From Mytilus trossulus (taxonomy: Eukaryota; Mollusca; Bivalvia; Mytilida; Mytilidae), in assembly GCF_036588685.1 (NCBI RefSeq), contig NC_086383.1:38510171-38574170 (forward strand): a DNA stretch of 64,000 nt. Direction: 5' to 3'. The position numbers and the translations under genes are program-made. This document shows positions 32,810-44,454 of this stretch, piece after piece. Numbering within the stretch: the first letter of the stretch is position 1; every line of letters begins with the position of its first letter. The notes beneath the pieces were generated by a model. The model was not told where the DNA came from. It ran no database searches and saw only the letters and a list, made by a program, of their open reading frames with translations.

Positions 32810-33623
32810 ACCTCTCCGTCGGTACTACAGAAAATTGCTCCCTCTCCATCCGCACTACGGACACTTACTCCCTCTCCGTCAGTACTACAAAAACGTACTC
32901 CCTCTCCGTCAGCACTACGGAAACTTACTCCCTCTCCGTCAGTACTACAGAAACTTGCTCCCTCTCCGTCTGCACTACGGAAACTTACTCCATCTCCGTC
33001 TGCACTACGGACACTTACTCCCTCTCCGTCATTACTACAGAAACTTACTCCGTCTCCGTCCGTACTAAGGAAACTTACTCCCTCTCCGTCTGCACTACGG
33101 TAACTTACTCCCTCTCTGTCCGTACTTAGAAAACTTACTCCCTCTCCGTCCGCACTACGGAAGCTTACTCCCTTTCTGTTTCTACTACGGAAACTTACTC
33201 CCTCTCCGTCCGTACTAAGGAAACTTACTCCACTCCCTCTTCGTCCGTACTACGAAAACTTACTCCCTTTCCGTCTGCATTACGGAAACTTATTCCCTCT
33301 TCGTCCGCACTACGGAAACTTACTCAATCTTCGTCCGTACTACGGAAACTTACTCCCTCTCCGTCCGTACTACGGAAACTTACTCCATATCCGTCTGTTC
33401 TAAGGAAACTTACTCCCGCTCCGTCTGCACTACAGAAACTTATTCCCTCTCCGTCTGTAATACGGAAACTTACCCCGTCTCCGTCTGCACTACGGAAACT
33501 TACTCTCTCTCCGTCTGCACTACGAAAACTTTCCCCCTCTCTTTCTGCACTACGAAAACTTACCCCCTCTCCGTCTGCACTACGGAAACTTACTCCCTCT
33601 CCGTCTGTACTACGGAAACTTAC
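32810..33623 (+). repeat. 30-bp minisatellite array 1, about 27 units
   Basis: The unit is TCCCTCTCCGTCTGCACTAC plus GGAAACTTAC, with scattered substitutions (GTAC for GCAC, CCGT for CTGT). Because 30 is a multiple of three and the unit lacks stops in several frames, ORFs of 77-105 codons arise on both strands, encoding ten-residue repeats such as SFRSADGEGV (minus). No start, splice or UTR context supports translation. Confidence 0.9.
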
Positions 33624-33624
33624 C

Positions 33625-35204
33625 ATGATAACGTTGCGCACGATGTTCCTACAACACGACGTTACACCACCACGACGTCAAAGAGAGTTTTCTGAAACTT
33701 TTGACGTACATTTATTCAATTTGCAAGTTTCGTTTGCTTTTTTGTATGTAGTTGGTTGATTCTATATCTTTATTAATTTTGTGATGTCTATTTACCATAA
33801 ATATATTTACCTCAAGTTGTGAAAATCGATTAAATTTTTTTTACCCTTAATTCACTTAAAATGTTATATAGTCTAAAGTAATGAACTTGAAGGAAGGAAA
33901 ATTGGGACATGCAGAAGTATACGGTTTTCATTAAATGAATTATAACAAAACTTTAATCGAAGGCTGCTAAAATTGCATGATGCATATCATCTGTTATTGT
34001 AAATTTTTCATATCTTGATTCAACCCTAACACAATTATATCCGACACTCTGCAAGTAAATAAAAACATATTAACCCTTGATTAATTTTAATTGAATTGTA
34101 TTAAAAATTTGCTTGACACATAACTTGTCAAAATACAACCATTAGATAAAATTAATATACTAGTAACCCGATCTTGAAAATTATTTTCCCAGTCGTTTGA
34201 ATTTGCTTGCTTTCGAAATGTACTAATCTTCTCCTAAATCGTTCGTAAAATAGGAGTTGCATTAATTCAATGAAACTGTTGCTGTCGATGTTTCCGATAA
34301 GTCTTCAGTTACTTCCGTTTCATGCACAACATGCACCGTGGGTTTTTATTCGACAACCAGCATTTTTTTTTTAATTTCACCATGCGATTTGTTTAAAGTA
34401 TCAGGAATATTCAATGGAACAAATTTTGCACATGTAACGTCGAAAAGTAGCGTTTGTTTGGATTTTTCGACGTTTTTCGACGTTTGGACAAAATGGCTAC
34501 CGTTTTGTAATGTTTCGTAGCATTCTATTCCTGTAAGACCCAAACATGCAGTTAATAAAAAAAAGAATCTAGACTTTATGTTCTTTTCGTGTATCTTACT
34601 TTTGTTTTGGTAAATTATAAATAACTTATTAAAGTATCTGGTAAAAAAAACGCATTAATTGCTAGGACAAATGAAATATCAACTTGGACAAAATGGCTAC
34701 CGCTTGAAAAACGACTGTGTAGAGATGGTTTTATAGAATCTACATTTTTTTAACTCTCGAACAACGAGGCAAATGTTTGTTCTTTCGATAGATGATCTAA
34801 TTATCTCAAATTTTTTAGATATGTTTAGCTATGTCTATTTATAAAACTACCTTTCAGCCGTTAAGTCAACGAAAAACGTCATTGGACATTTTTCTTATTC
34901 CAGCTTAATATGCAGCCACCGAGTCAAACGAAATTCGACAAAATAACGGCTTTATTTTTCCCAAGAACTGACATACTTCGTTGCTTCTGCCAAGTTTCAG
35001 GAAGATCAGAGAATAAGAAATAGGATCACTATACATAAGAGAATAAAACAGTTGTTCAAAAATGTAACGTTTGACATCCGTTTTTTTTTTCACATAGCTT
35101 TGTTGTTTTAATCCTCAAATATACTGGATATTACTAAGAATATAACCAAGAGCTATAAGAACATAAAGGAAAACATATGCTGAATTAGTTTTTATAGTGG
35201 TTAG
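33625..35204. other. Spacer between minisatellite arrays
   Basis: AT-rich, no recognised gene or long repeat. A GGACAAAATGGCTACCG block occurs twice (about 34486 and 34685). Confidence 0.4.
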
Positions 35205-35209
35205 TGTTT

Positions 35210-35610
35210 GTAAGTTTCCTTAGTGCAGACGGAGAGGGAGCAAGTTTCCTTAATGCAGACGCAGAGGAAATAAGTTTCCGTAGCACGGACGGAGAGAAAG
35301 TAAGCTCCCGTAGTACAGATGGAGAGGGAGCAAGGTTCCGTAGTGCAGACGGAGATGGAGTAAGTTTCCTTAGTACATATGGAAAGGGAGTAAGTTTCCG
35401 TAGTACGGACGGAGAGGGAGTAGGTTTTCGTAGTACAGACGGAGAGGGAGCAAGGTTCCGTAGTGCAGACGGAGATGGAGTAAGTTTCCTTAGTACATAT
35501 GGAAAGGGAGTAAGTTTCCGTAGTACGGACGGAGAGGGAGTAGGTTTCCGTAGTGCAGACGGAGAGGAAGTAAGTTTCCGTAGTGCAGACGGAGAAAGGG
35601 GAAAGTTTTC
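35210..35610 (-). repeat. 30-bp minisatellite array 2, inverted
   Basis: The same unit as array 1 but in reverse complement (GTAAGTTTCCGTAGTGCAGA plus CGGAGAGGGA). A 120-bp higher-order repeat (four units, one with the variant ACATATGGAAAG) is present twice, at about 35325-35444 and 35445-35564. Confidence 0.9.
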
Positions 35611-35615
35611 GATAT

Positions 35616-36420
35616 TTACTCCCTCTCTGTCCGTACTACGTAAACTTACTCCCTCTCCGTCCGTACCAAGGAAACTTACTCCACTCCCTCTTCGTCCGTT
35701 CTACGAAAACGTACTCCCTCTCCGTCTGTACTACGGAAACTTACTCCCTCTGCGTCCGTACTACAGACACTTACTCCCTCTCCGTCTGTACTACGGAAAC
35801 TTACTCCCTCTCCGTCCGTACTAAGGAAAGTTACCCCTTCTCCTTCTGCACTACGAAAACTTACTCCCTCTCCGTCTGCACTACGGAAACTTACTCCCTC
35901 TCCGTCTGTACTACGGAAACTTACCCCCTCTCCGTCTGCACTACGGAAACTAAATCACTCTCCGTCCGTATTACGGAAACCTACTCCCTCTCCATATGTT
36001 CTAAGGATATTTACTCCTCTACGGCCGTCTGCACTACGGAAACTTACTCCATCTCCGTCTGCACTAAGGACACTTACTCCGACTCCGTCCGTACTAATGA
36101 AACTTACTCCGTCTCCGTCCGTACTAAGGAAACTTACTCCCTCTCCGTCTGCACTACGGAAACTTACTCCCTCTCCGTCCGTACTACGGATATTTACTCC
36201 CTCTCTGTCCGTACTACGAAAACCACAGAAACTTACTCCATATTCGTCTGTTCTAAGGAAACTTACTCCCTCTCCGTCTGCACTAAGGAAACTTACTAAA
36301 TATCCGTCCGTACTGAGGAAGCTTACTCCGTCTCCGTCCGTACTAAGGAAACTTACTCCATCTCCTTCTGCACTACGGAAACTTACTCCCTCTCCGTCTG
36401 CACTACGGAAACTTACTCCG
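35616..36420 (+). repeat. 30-bp minisatellite array 3, about 27 units
   Basis: The same unit in the orientation of array 1, abutting the inverted array 2 after an 8-15-bp joint. ORFs up to 238 codons (35583-36299) and, on the minus strand, 160 codons are by-products of the unit length. The array ends directly in repeat family R1 (CTCACACCGAACATCAAGCT). Confidence 0.9.
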
Positions 36421-36560
36421 CTCACACCGAACATCAAGCTATAAGGGGCCCCAAAATATGATTATCGTGAAACCATTCAAACGGGGAAACCAACGGTCAA
36501 ATCTATATAAAAACTAGAAACGAGAAATACGCATGAACACGTATTAAACATGTATGTGAG
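36420..36560 (+). repeat. Repeat family R1, internal fragment at the array edge
   Basis: CTCACACCGAACATCAAGCTATAAGG, AAACCATTCAAACGGG and CCAACGGTCAAATCTATATA match 52665-52760. Confidence 0.75.
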
Positions 36561-37469
36561 GACTTAAGCCTTACCTACTTTGAGATTGTGTTGTTTAAGA
36601 ACACACTTTAAAAATAAATTTTAAAAAAATATAATTTTACTAGTTTTTTTCTTTTCTGGCGGAGCTTTTGTCTGAATAACCATGTGAATATATTAGTTTA
36701 CACGGGTATCTACGGGATGTAATTCTAATTGCAGGTTCAATCTAATGGAGCTATAATTTTACAATGCAATCACGTTTCCCCAACACAATAATATTTACAT
36801 ATTACAGTATACTACAAATTGTAAGAAACACATGTCGAACACATCGTCAAATTAATATATTTAATAAATGTAATTAACTATGTGCAATATACAGACTAGA
36901 CTTTTACATTTCATCGGTAGTCACCGAATTTCAGGTATTAATTGCCATGTTGTTTGCAAATCTAATTAGAAATAAATGTAATTAGAGGACTTCACCTGTT
37001 GGCTCATATTAGCAACAGTGACCCTTTTGCTCTTATTAATTAGCGACAGTGATTTTTAGACAAACAATATACAAGTTGCTACATGGTACAATGTATTTTT
37101 TTTGGAAAACTGTAAAATGGTTATTAATTCACACGTAATACTTATGGATTTGTAGCTTTTTTTGGTATGATGTGTCACAAATGATTAGTGGACAGCAACA
37201 CACCACTACCGTCAATTTGATTGCCATTTTGTTTTTAAATAAGTGTAGGACTCAAGTGATGATTTAAGTGAAATAAAAACCCTAATGGAATTTAAGCTAA
37301 GAAAATGTATAAAGAATTAAGTGATAAAGAAGAAAGCCAGAAAATTTCAACAACAAAAAACTACAGCGAGATCAACACATTGGTGACGTTTATCTGAAAA
37401 ACGATTTCTAAATGACGTAGATTGAAAAGGTGTGCAAAGGCGTTTTACAGAAAATTTACCGAATCGGAT
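36560..37469. other. Upstream region of the GPCR gene
   Basis: AT-rich, no repeat family recognised. A promoter or 5' exon cannot be pinned down by eye. Confidence 0.4.
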
Positions 37470-38486
37470 ATGAATTCGGAAAATTCTACGGTTCCTTTTA
37501 ACAATAGTACAGACATTCTAAGTGAAACAATAACTGGAATGATATCTTTACCAAATACACTTACTAACATGGAGATGGAGTATAAGATTGTGCAACTTAT
37601 GTTCTGCTATGTGCCACTGTTCATTTCTATTGTTGTTATAGGGAGACTTGTGTTTGTTTTGAAAACGCGCCTAACTTTGCAGATTCCAGGAAATATTTTA
37701 GTTGCTGCTTTTGTAATAAGTGATGGTTTTGTTATACTTAATCGGACTTTGTTTATAACTTTTATACTATCAGGAGATAAGAATATGATGAGGACTAATT
37801 ATGCGTACATGCAATTGTTTCTTTCATCTTTCCTTTTTGGGGTAAACCTATTCTACCTCACTGTTTTGTCAGTGGAAAAACTACTTTATATAAATTTCGT
37901 TTATCTTCACAACCGTGTGTTCTGTTCTGTTGAAAGGACATTTGTATATTTATTCATTGGCAGTTTTGTTGTAGTACTTACTCGATTAGACATTCTGATG
38001 TTTAGACCGGAAGTGCGGATTATTTCTCCCGGAATTATATTGACTGACGATTTCATTGCCGCAATGGATTATACAATATTAGGCATACTGCAGCTATTTC
38101 TCATTGTTGTAAATGTAGGAAGTAGCATTAAAATCCTACAATACTCAATAAAACAGGGGAGGCGATTTGACAATAAGCACATCGTAGACAGACAGTTTTG
38201 GAGGACATTGCTGGCTAGATCAAATAGTACCATATTTCCGAAAGTGTGCATAACATTGGAAATCACAGTTTATCAACTAGCAATTATGCTTAATTGTACG
38301 GATCTTTCAAAACATATAATTTTAATGACTCTAATGGTAATGCGTATTTTTAATTTATTTTTTCTTCTTTGTGGTAATAGACGATTTAAAAATGCTTTTT
38401 TATGTAGAAAGAATCCAGTTCCTCTCTGGCTTAATGACGTCCAGCAAGAAATTATAACTTGTCGTTTACGACAAACACTTTTGTGA
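37470..38486 (+). CDS. Divergent rhodopsin-like GPCR, intronless
   Basis: A 338-residue single-exon protein with seven hydrophobic segments near residues 41-65, 73-100, 112-140, 153-175, 200-226, 254-275 and 283-301. The extracellular N-terminus has two N-glycosylation sites (NST at 5, NST at 12). TM2 keeps the acidic residue (ISDG), the DRY position reads VEKLLY, and the NPxxY region reads RIFNLFFLL, so the class A signatures are weak. No cysteine sits at the usual start of TM3. After TM7 comes a short Cys-containing tail. The first ATG (37470) is used; an upstream in-frame TTG at 37422 is unlikely to start. Ligand unknown. It probably belongs to a mollusc-expanded orphan receptor group. Confidence 0.82.
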   Translation: MNSENSTVPFNNSTDILSETITGMISLPNTLTNMEMEYKIVQLMFCYVPLFISIVVIGRLVFVLKTRLTLQIPGNILVAAFVISDGFVILNRTLFITFILSGDKNMMRTNYAYMQLFLSSFLFGVNLFYLTVLSVEKLLYINFVYLHNRVFCSVERTFVYLFIGSFVVVLTRLDILMFRPEVRIISPGIILTDDFIAAMDYTILGILQLFLIVVNVGSSIKILQYSIKQGRRFDNKHIVDRQFWRTLLARSNSTIFPKVCITLEITVYQLAIMLNCTDLSKHIILMTLMVMRIFNLFFLLCGNRRFKNAFLCRKNPVPLWLNDVQQEIITCRLRQTLL

Positions 38487-38765
38487 TAAAAATAAACAAT
38501 AAATTGAAAACATTCAGGAAAGAGCTCTTCGCTTCATAAATGATGAGGACTATGTATAAGAAAAGAAGATGTGGTATGATTGCCAATGAGACAAAACTCC
38601 TACGACAAACACTTTTATGATAAAAAATGAATTAAAAAAAAATCAGGAAAGAGCTCTCCGCTTCATATATAACGACTATATATATATATTAAAAAAAAGA
38701 AGATGTGGTATGATTGCCAATGAGACAAAATTCCACAAGAGACCTCAAAACGACACAGAAATTAA
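38467..38765 (+). repeat. Duplicated GPCR 3' end with R1-family pieces
   Basis: The segment TACGACAAACACTTTT(G/A)TGATAAAAA, CAGGAAAGAGCTCT and CGCTTCATA, then AAGAAGATGTGGTATGATTGCC, occurs twice (38467-38597 and 38599-38728). The receptor's last codons and UTR were copied together with the R1 fragment. Confidence 0.75.
38491..38504 (+). promoter_or_regulatory. Poly(A) signals after the GPCR
   Basis: Two AATAAA hexamers (38491 and 38499) start 5 and 13 bp after the stop codon. Confidence 0.5.
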
Positions 38766-38769
38766 CAAC

Positions 38770-38985
38770 TACTAGAACACACCCGCGAAATCGCGGGCAT
38801 ATACAGCTTGTGAACTATTGTAGGATGATTTTTTGTTAAATATTTTATGTATTATGTCCGATAATTGTTTCCTTTCTGTTAAATTCAAGTATTTTCGTGT
38901 GTCTGGCCTCGGACCACAATTATTCTTCTACTTTGCTTAATTTCACCGCTTCAAACATGAAATAAATTTTACTGTTTATTTATTA
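38770..38985 (+). repeat. Probable dispersed repeat starting at a GCGGGT-like hairpin
   Basis: It begins TAGAACACACCCGCGAAATCGCGGGCATATAC, with a short perfect hairpin CCCGCGAAATCGCGGG. I believe this start is common in mussel DNA; the extent is uncertain. Confidence 0.35.
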
Positions 38986-39109
38986 GACCATTATTAGTCT
39001 AAAAAATATTCCTCTTAGACAATTCATCAGTGCTTTTTCTTTTGAGAGCCTTATTAACAGGCCAATGGTAGGATATGAATCTTTTATAAATGACTTAGTC
39101 CGACTAAGG

Positions 39110-39310
39110 CTAATTTGAGGGGTGGTCGGAGGGGGCCCTGATTTCGAAAGCCCGAGCTTAAAAACATGAAATCCCGAGATGAAGAATTTAAAGAATTCAT
39201 ATCCTGAAATCACGAAATCGAAAAATATATTCCCGAATCCCGTAAGGATCAATCCCCAAATCCCGAGCTTAATAACACTCGATCCCGACGTCCCGAAAAA
39301 GGTCCTGCCT
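39110..39310 (-). repeat. CCCGAAATCCCGA-type repeat R7
   Basis: A run of CCCGA(A/G)ATCCCGAGCTT units in loose tandem, ending GGTCCTGCC. The inverted counterpart is at 44455-44665, where units read CGGGATTTCGGGAT. Confidence 0.7.
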
Positions 39311-39359
39311 CCATTTTATCTCTACCCTACTTTCAGTTTTGCCAATTACTACTTTAACT

Positions 39360-39535
39360 TTCAACAATGAATCATTTATATGGGCATTATGTTTTCTAGT
39401 CTGTGTATCCGTGCGTTCGTTCGTTCGTTCGTCCGTCCGTCCGTCTGTCCCGCTTCAGGTTAAATTTTTGGTCGAGGTACTTTTTGATGAAGTTGAATTC
39501 CAATCAACTCGAAACTTAAATAAGTAAATATAGTG
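39360..39535 (+). repeat. Repeat family R8 with (TTCG)n microsatellite
   Basis: CGTGCGTTCGTTCGTTCGTTCGTCCGTCCG, then TCCCGCTTCAGG and TTGATGAAGTTGAATTCCAATCAA. Inverted relative to 9740-9960. Confidence 0.75.
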
Positions 39536-39539
39536 GCGA

Positions 39540-40050
39540 TGTGGCATCGTACTATGGACACATTCTTGTTTCCACATGTTTTACTTATTTTAATATATAT
39601 GCAACTGGTATAACCCTTAAATAGTAAACATTTCAAAGAAAACAGTAGACAGAATACAGAGGGTCTCAATATATTAAAGTAGTATAATCGTAGTTTGCAT
39701 GTAGATAAACGCGAAAAATAAATGTCCTCTCTAAGGAGGTATAATAGTTTTGGTTCTTGCGATCTAAACACCACGATATGTAGAACGCTCTGATTGGCTC
39801 ATATATTTTTCACTTTTGTTATCTATCATACGATTGGTTGTTTCATTCCGGAAGTTTTTTATACGTTTAAAGTCAGTCTGAAGACGGAATCAATATACGA
39901 ACTCCTTTTTGTCGTTTTTTTCCAAAAATAACTCAATCTGAATAATCAGAAGAATGAATGACAAAGGCGACTATGCATGATAACTATAGAACACAGAAGC
40001 GTAATGATTAATTTATCGTGGAAGGAAGAGAAGCGACACACAAAATGAGG
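39540..40050. other. Gene-free stretch
   Basis: Nothing recognised apart from AT-rich sequence. Confidence 0.4.
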
Positions 40051-40054
40051 TCTT

Positions 40055-40475
40055 CTCGTTTGGTATGCCACAAAACCAGGTTCAACCCACCATTTTTATT
40101 CCCTATTAAAAAATGTCCTGTACCAAGTCAGGAAGATGGCCATTGTTATATTATTGTTCGTTTCTGTGTGTGTTGCATTTAAACCTTATGTCGTGTGTTT
40201 TCTCATATTTTTGAGATATTAAGATAAGACGTGGCACGGGACTTGTCTATCCCAAATTCATGTATTTGGTTTTGATGTTATATTTGTTATTCTCGTGGTA
40301 TTTTGTCTGATGCTTGGTCCGTTTCTGTGTGTGTTGCGTTTCGGTGTTGTGTCGTTGTTCTCCTCTTATAATTAATGCGTTTCCCTCGGTTTTAGTTTGT
40401 TACCCCGATTTTGTTTTTTGTCTATGGATTTATGAGTTTTGAACAGCGGTATACTACTGTTGCCTTTATTTGATA
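40055..40475 (+). repeat. Dispersed repeat family R3, long copy
   Basis: From GGTATGCCACAAAACCAGGTTC to GAACAGCGGTATACTACTGT; collinear with 12288-12725. Confidence 0.8.
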
Positions 40476-40477
40476 GT

Positions 40478-40860
40478 ATAGAAAAGTCACCGTACAGCTT
40501 TCAACAATGAGCAAAGCCCATACCGCATAGTTAGCTATAAATGACCCCAAAATGAAAAATGTAAAACAATTCAAACGAGAAAACTAACGGCCTAATTTAT
40601 GGACAAAAAAAATAAACATAAACAAATATGTAACACATCTACAAACCTCATCCAATGAATTATAGGCTCCTGCCTTGTGACAGGCACATACATGCAGAAT
40701 GCAAAAAGCTTAACTCATCAGATAAATACAAATATAAATGCATCTAACAAAAACACAGTGGATGTGGCCAGGTACCTGTATATCCCAACAACAAAAAGAC
40801 ACTTTTTACTGATCTGAGAGTTATCGCAGTTACTGACAGCTAAATCAAAGCCACTAACAA
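40478..40860 (+). repeat. Repeat family R1, copy lacking its first part
   Basis: It starts at CACCGTACAGCTTTCAACAATG and runs through GAGCAAAGCCCATACCGCAT, CAGGTACCTGTATATCCCAA and TATCGCAGTTACTGACAG, joined directly to the end of the R3 copy. Confidence 0.75.
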
Positions 40861-40929
40861 CTATGGAAAAAATCATTCATCTAAAGACTAAATTATACAA
40901 GATATACAGTATACATTTTAACAATGAAA

Positions 40930-41345
40930 ATAAACAACGCAGACACTTTCTACTGTTTTATGGAATGAGCTGCCAAACCAAGAAGACAAGAAAATTCTCT
41001 AATTCAATTTTCCAATTTATTACAAAACTGTAAAATGGCAGCGCATGCCACTGTAATGCATGCAATTAGTGATTTGTGATTTGAGCTTAATTTGGCTAAT
41101 TTTCTGCTTTTATGCTAATTCGTTTTGATTTTATTATTTATCTGCAAGAACAATATTATTTTATTTTGCTTATGTGCTTGCTATTTTATGTATTATTGTT
41201 ATGTATGTATGTTTGTCTCAATATGTGTGTTTATTTGCATGTCATATTGCTTGTGTGTAATATTTTATAATAACATCGATTTTAAAAGCTCACTAGAGCT
41301 TATTTTACTGTGTTTACAATGCATAGACAATAAATAGAACTTTTT
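40930..41345 (+). mobile_element. Possible 3' end of a LINE
   Basis: One frame reads STVLWNELPNQ, the pattern near the C-terminus of ORF2 in several LINE clades, then stops, a tail rich in TATG and TTGT words, and AATAAATAGAAC followed by TTTTTTTGATTTGATTTA, a typical short 3' tail. No RT is present upstream. Weak evidence. Confidence 0.35.
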
Positions 41346-41479
41346 TTGATTTGATTTATGATCTGATAAAGTAAATGCATGCACGACATTACTGCAATTC
41401 TTTGGAATATTTAAATTAAAACACTTACGAAGTAATTAAGTTCAAAATAAAAGAAGTTAAATACTTTCATAAAGAGGAC

Positions 41480-41605
41480 TTAGAGGACAGGGTTCCGACA
41501 CCTTTTTTTTTTCTTTGTGGGAAACATTTGGTTGATTATATATAGAGAACCTGAATAAATCGTGACTAGAACGGCCCCTTGTGAAAATTTCTGGATCCGT
41601 CACTG
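41480..41605 (+). mobile_element. MITE family R4, diverged copy
   Basis: Contains GGTTGATTATATATAG.GAA, CGTGACTAGAACGG and AAATTTCTGGATCCGTCACTG. Confidence 0.6.
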
Positions 41606-43315
41606 TTTTATTTCTTCCAGTTTAAATAATATGCCAGAATATATGTTTCAATTTGGAAATAATTGTACAAAGAGCTTATATTACAAGATATATTACGGAT
41701 TACAAATGTGTCGAGGTTTGTGATTGGATAACAACACAGAGATGTCAGTATATATTCAGGAAACTGCCGGGGTATATACGTTTTTATCCCCAATTGGAAC
41801 CTCTAAAACGTCATCATAAAACCGGTTACTATGTGACGTAGTCAAAAGCCATCAGACTGTCAGAGGCTCACAGAGGGAAAATAATGACGTGCTTCAGTCA
41901 ATAAAACATTTTTGATACAAAATCACGCAATTTACACTTTTAATACTTAAATTTAATGTTAAAACTGTTATTATTAATTATTACATACACGATAATATTA
42001 TGTTCACAGCAAATTAGAAAATCCTTTACGTATGCCGAACATATCAGGTTGTGTTTTTCGACTGATATAATATATGTGTTGTCAACAAATACCTGCTCTG
42101 GAAAATAACATTAAGTCAGGGGTAATCCGTAATATATGTGTAATTCAGGGCTCAGGGGATATAAACTCTAAGCCGGGAATGTCACAGTATATACCCTGTC
42201 TGGAACCTGAATAACATATAATATTGACGGTTGATCACCATTTGAAAATATTTTTGTTTTGTAGCATTTAAGCATTAAGTCTTGAGTAAACAACATATGA
42301 AGGTCTCGATGTGGCCACTTCCCATGATTAGTCGTACGATGATGTGCCAAAAATACGAGACATAATTTTTCAAGATTTTAATTAAAAATTACCCTTTTTT
42401 TTATAACATACTAAGTGGGTCATTCTTTGTTAAATATTTATAATATAACTTAAGTCTTTATGTACTGAATTTCGTCGAATGTCATATTAAAATGGGTACA
42501 TTTTTAAGGCAAAAATGGCACACACGTACCGAGAAAATATTGCTGATATGCGATGGTATTTTTGACGAGCGATGGCTAGTTTACTAGTAATACCTAATGA
42601 TGTGCACTTATTTTGAAAAGCAAAATTTTTGAATAGTTATAGTAAATAAATTTCATTCTTTATTGTCTAAGTGTATTCTAAAGTTCAATGACATATTAAA
42701 TGAGAGATCGTCCGCTTTAAATTTCTGTAAGAGGATGAACTTGACTCCAAGAGAATGCCATGCTCCATCGTACTTTCCTTTTGTACATTAAAAAAACACG
42801 CTACAGAGGGTAAACTCTCCTCTACCCACCACGCCCCTTATTCAGTGGACCACCGCACATGTACATCGGCGTAGCTTCCCACAAAATAGCCTTACAATGC
42901 CAACATCGCACTTCAGCGTGCTCAATAACACATTTCGGCGCCAAACAATCGCGGTTCGGCGTACCATCGTGGTTCAGATTCCTATGTACGTGTGAAATGA
43001 AAATAAATTCAGCACAATTGGCAGTATAAATTTCCTTCTCTCCTTTTGATCACTGTCGTCCAATATTTCAGTCAAAACCTACCGATTGTAATGAATGTTG
43101 ATACGTGTATAGTTTCATATCCTCGATTATACATTCCTATAACATTACAAAAAGAAGCATTTAAAAATTCTTTAATTACAATTTTATGCTATACAACCAT
43201 GATATTAAGATTTTAATCAAGCTTTTCGTTTGTTTTTTAATGCACTCTGAAACATGTTTCATATTGTCAGAGGGCATGTGCCGTCAATGCTATCTGTCGT
43301 ATTTTATTCAAAATT
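41606..43315. other. Gene-free stretch
   Basis: A short fragment of R11 lies at about 43135-43200 (ATTACAAAAAGAAGCATTTA). No exon is recognised elsewhere. Confidence 0.4.
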
Positions 43316-43757
43316 AAAGTGTGATGGGGTAGTGTCTCGTTCACTACATATGCATCTTGGGATATTAAATTAATTTATGTATGAACCCTACTTTCTATGG
43401 TAGGGATAAATGAAAAATCTTACGAAACGCGCATCTGACGATGCAATTAATTGGTACCATCAAAAGAGCATGACTTTTTTATATATACCTTTAAATAAAG
43501 TGTATCATTAAAAGTTTCTAATAAAAATTTAAAAAACAAAAAGGTCATTGATTAGCAAATTAGCATCATAAGATTTGACCAGAGAAAACATTATTGTATT
43601 GTTAATAAATCTTCACAATCGTTAGTTTAGAATCTGTAACCATTTGACGAAATTACAAATTAATGAAAAATCATGCTAATCAAGGGGAAATAATCAGTAT
43701 TTGTACCAGACCACAATTTTCCATTTTTAAAACATACAATAATTGATAATTGTACAT

Positions 43758-43917
43758 AGGCGGATCCAGAGGGTGGTCTGGAGGTGGAAAGGTCATCTTT
43801 TTGTTGTAAATTTGGTTTATAATATATGAAATCCTATGAGGCATGACTGCAGCGGACACCCTTAGGTCAGTCAGCCCCCCCCCCTTTTCATGATAAAACA
43901 TTCTGGATCCGCCACAG
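43758..43917 (+). mobile_element. MITE family R4 (left palindrome arm)
   Basis: GGCGGATCCAGAGGGTGGTC to CATTCTGGATCCGCCAC, with terminal inverted repeats of about 14 bp. Confidence 0.75.
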
Positions 43918-44171
43918 GCACTTAATTGTTTCTGTCAATATAAAAAATTACAAGGTAGCTAACGTAAATTTTCAGTGAGGGTTCGGATGGGGTTAAATGA
44001 TTAAAGAATAGTGCCCTTACAAAATGAAGATCAGAGAATAACGGGCAAAAAATGAAGATTTGAGACAAAAAGGGGTTGAATGTTTTAAAGATTAAAGAAA
44101 AAAGAAGTGAACATTTAATGTTTATAAAATAACAGAGCCCCCCCCCCCCCTAATCCAGACCCTATTCAATG

Positions 44172-44395
44172 TCAGAGACGGATTAAAGGGGGGGGGCAGG
44201 GGCTACCCCCTTTTTTACAAAAAAAAATGGTTGCTGTTGGGTATTTTTATTTGGTCGGGTTGTTGTCTCTTTGACACATTCCCCATTTCCATTCTCAGTT
44301 TTACTGCTTCTATAGGGAATCACTCAAGCGTGCATGGAGCCCTCTTATGCAGTCACTGGGCCCCCACTTATAGAAATTTCTGGATTCGCCACTGA
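44172..44395 (+). mobile_element. MITE family R4 interrupted by an R9 fragment
   Basis: GACGGATTAAAGGGGGGGGGC at the left and TATAGAAATTTCTGGATTCGCCACTG at the right. Between them, 44235-44305 is the reverse complement of the start of R9 (61683), so one element inserted in the other. Confidence 0.6.
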
Positions 44396-44454
44396 ATGTG
44401 TTCGCTTCAACCAATATTTTATACTTTTCCCTTGCCCCTTTCACGAATAAACAT

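Noticed and set aside
35583..36299. 238-codon repetitive ORF as a gene
   Set aside because: It arises from the 30-bp unit, overlaps ORFs on the other strand and in other frames, and has no splice, start or UTR support.
32810..36420. CRISPR-like regular repeats
   Set aside because: The 30-bp units follow one another with no unique spacers and the genome is animal; this is a minisatellite.
41125..41337. Small hydrophobic membrane protein
   Set aside because: TATG-rich sequence in front of a poly(A)-like tail; it looks like the 3' UTR of a LINE relic.
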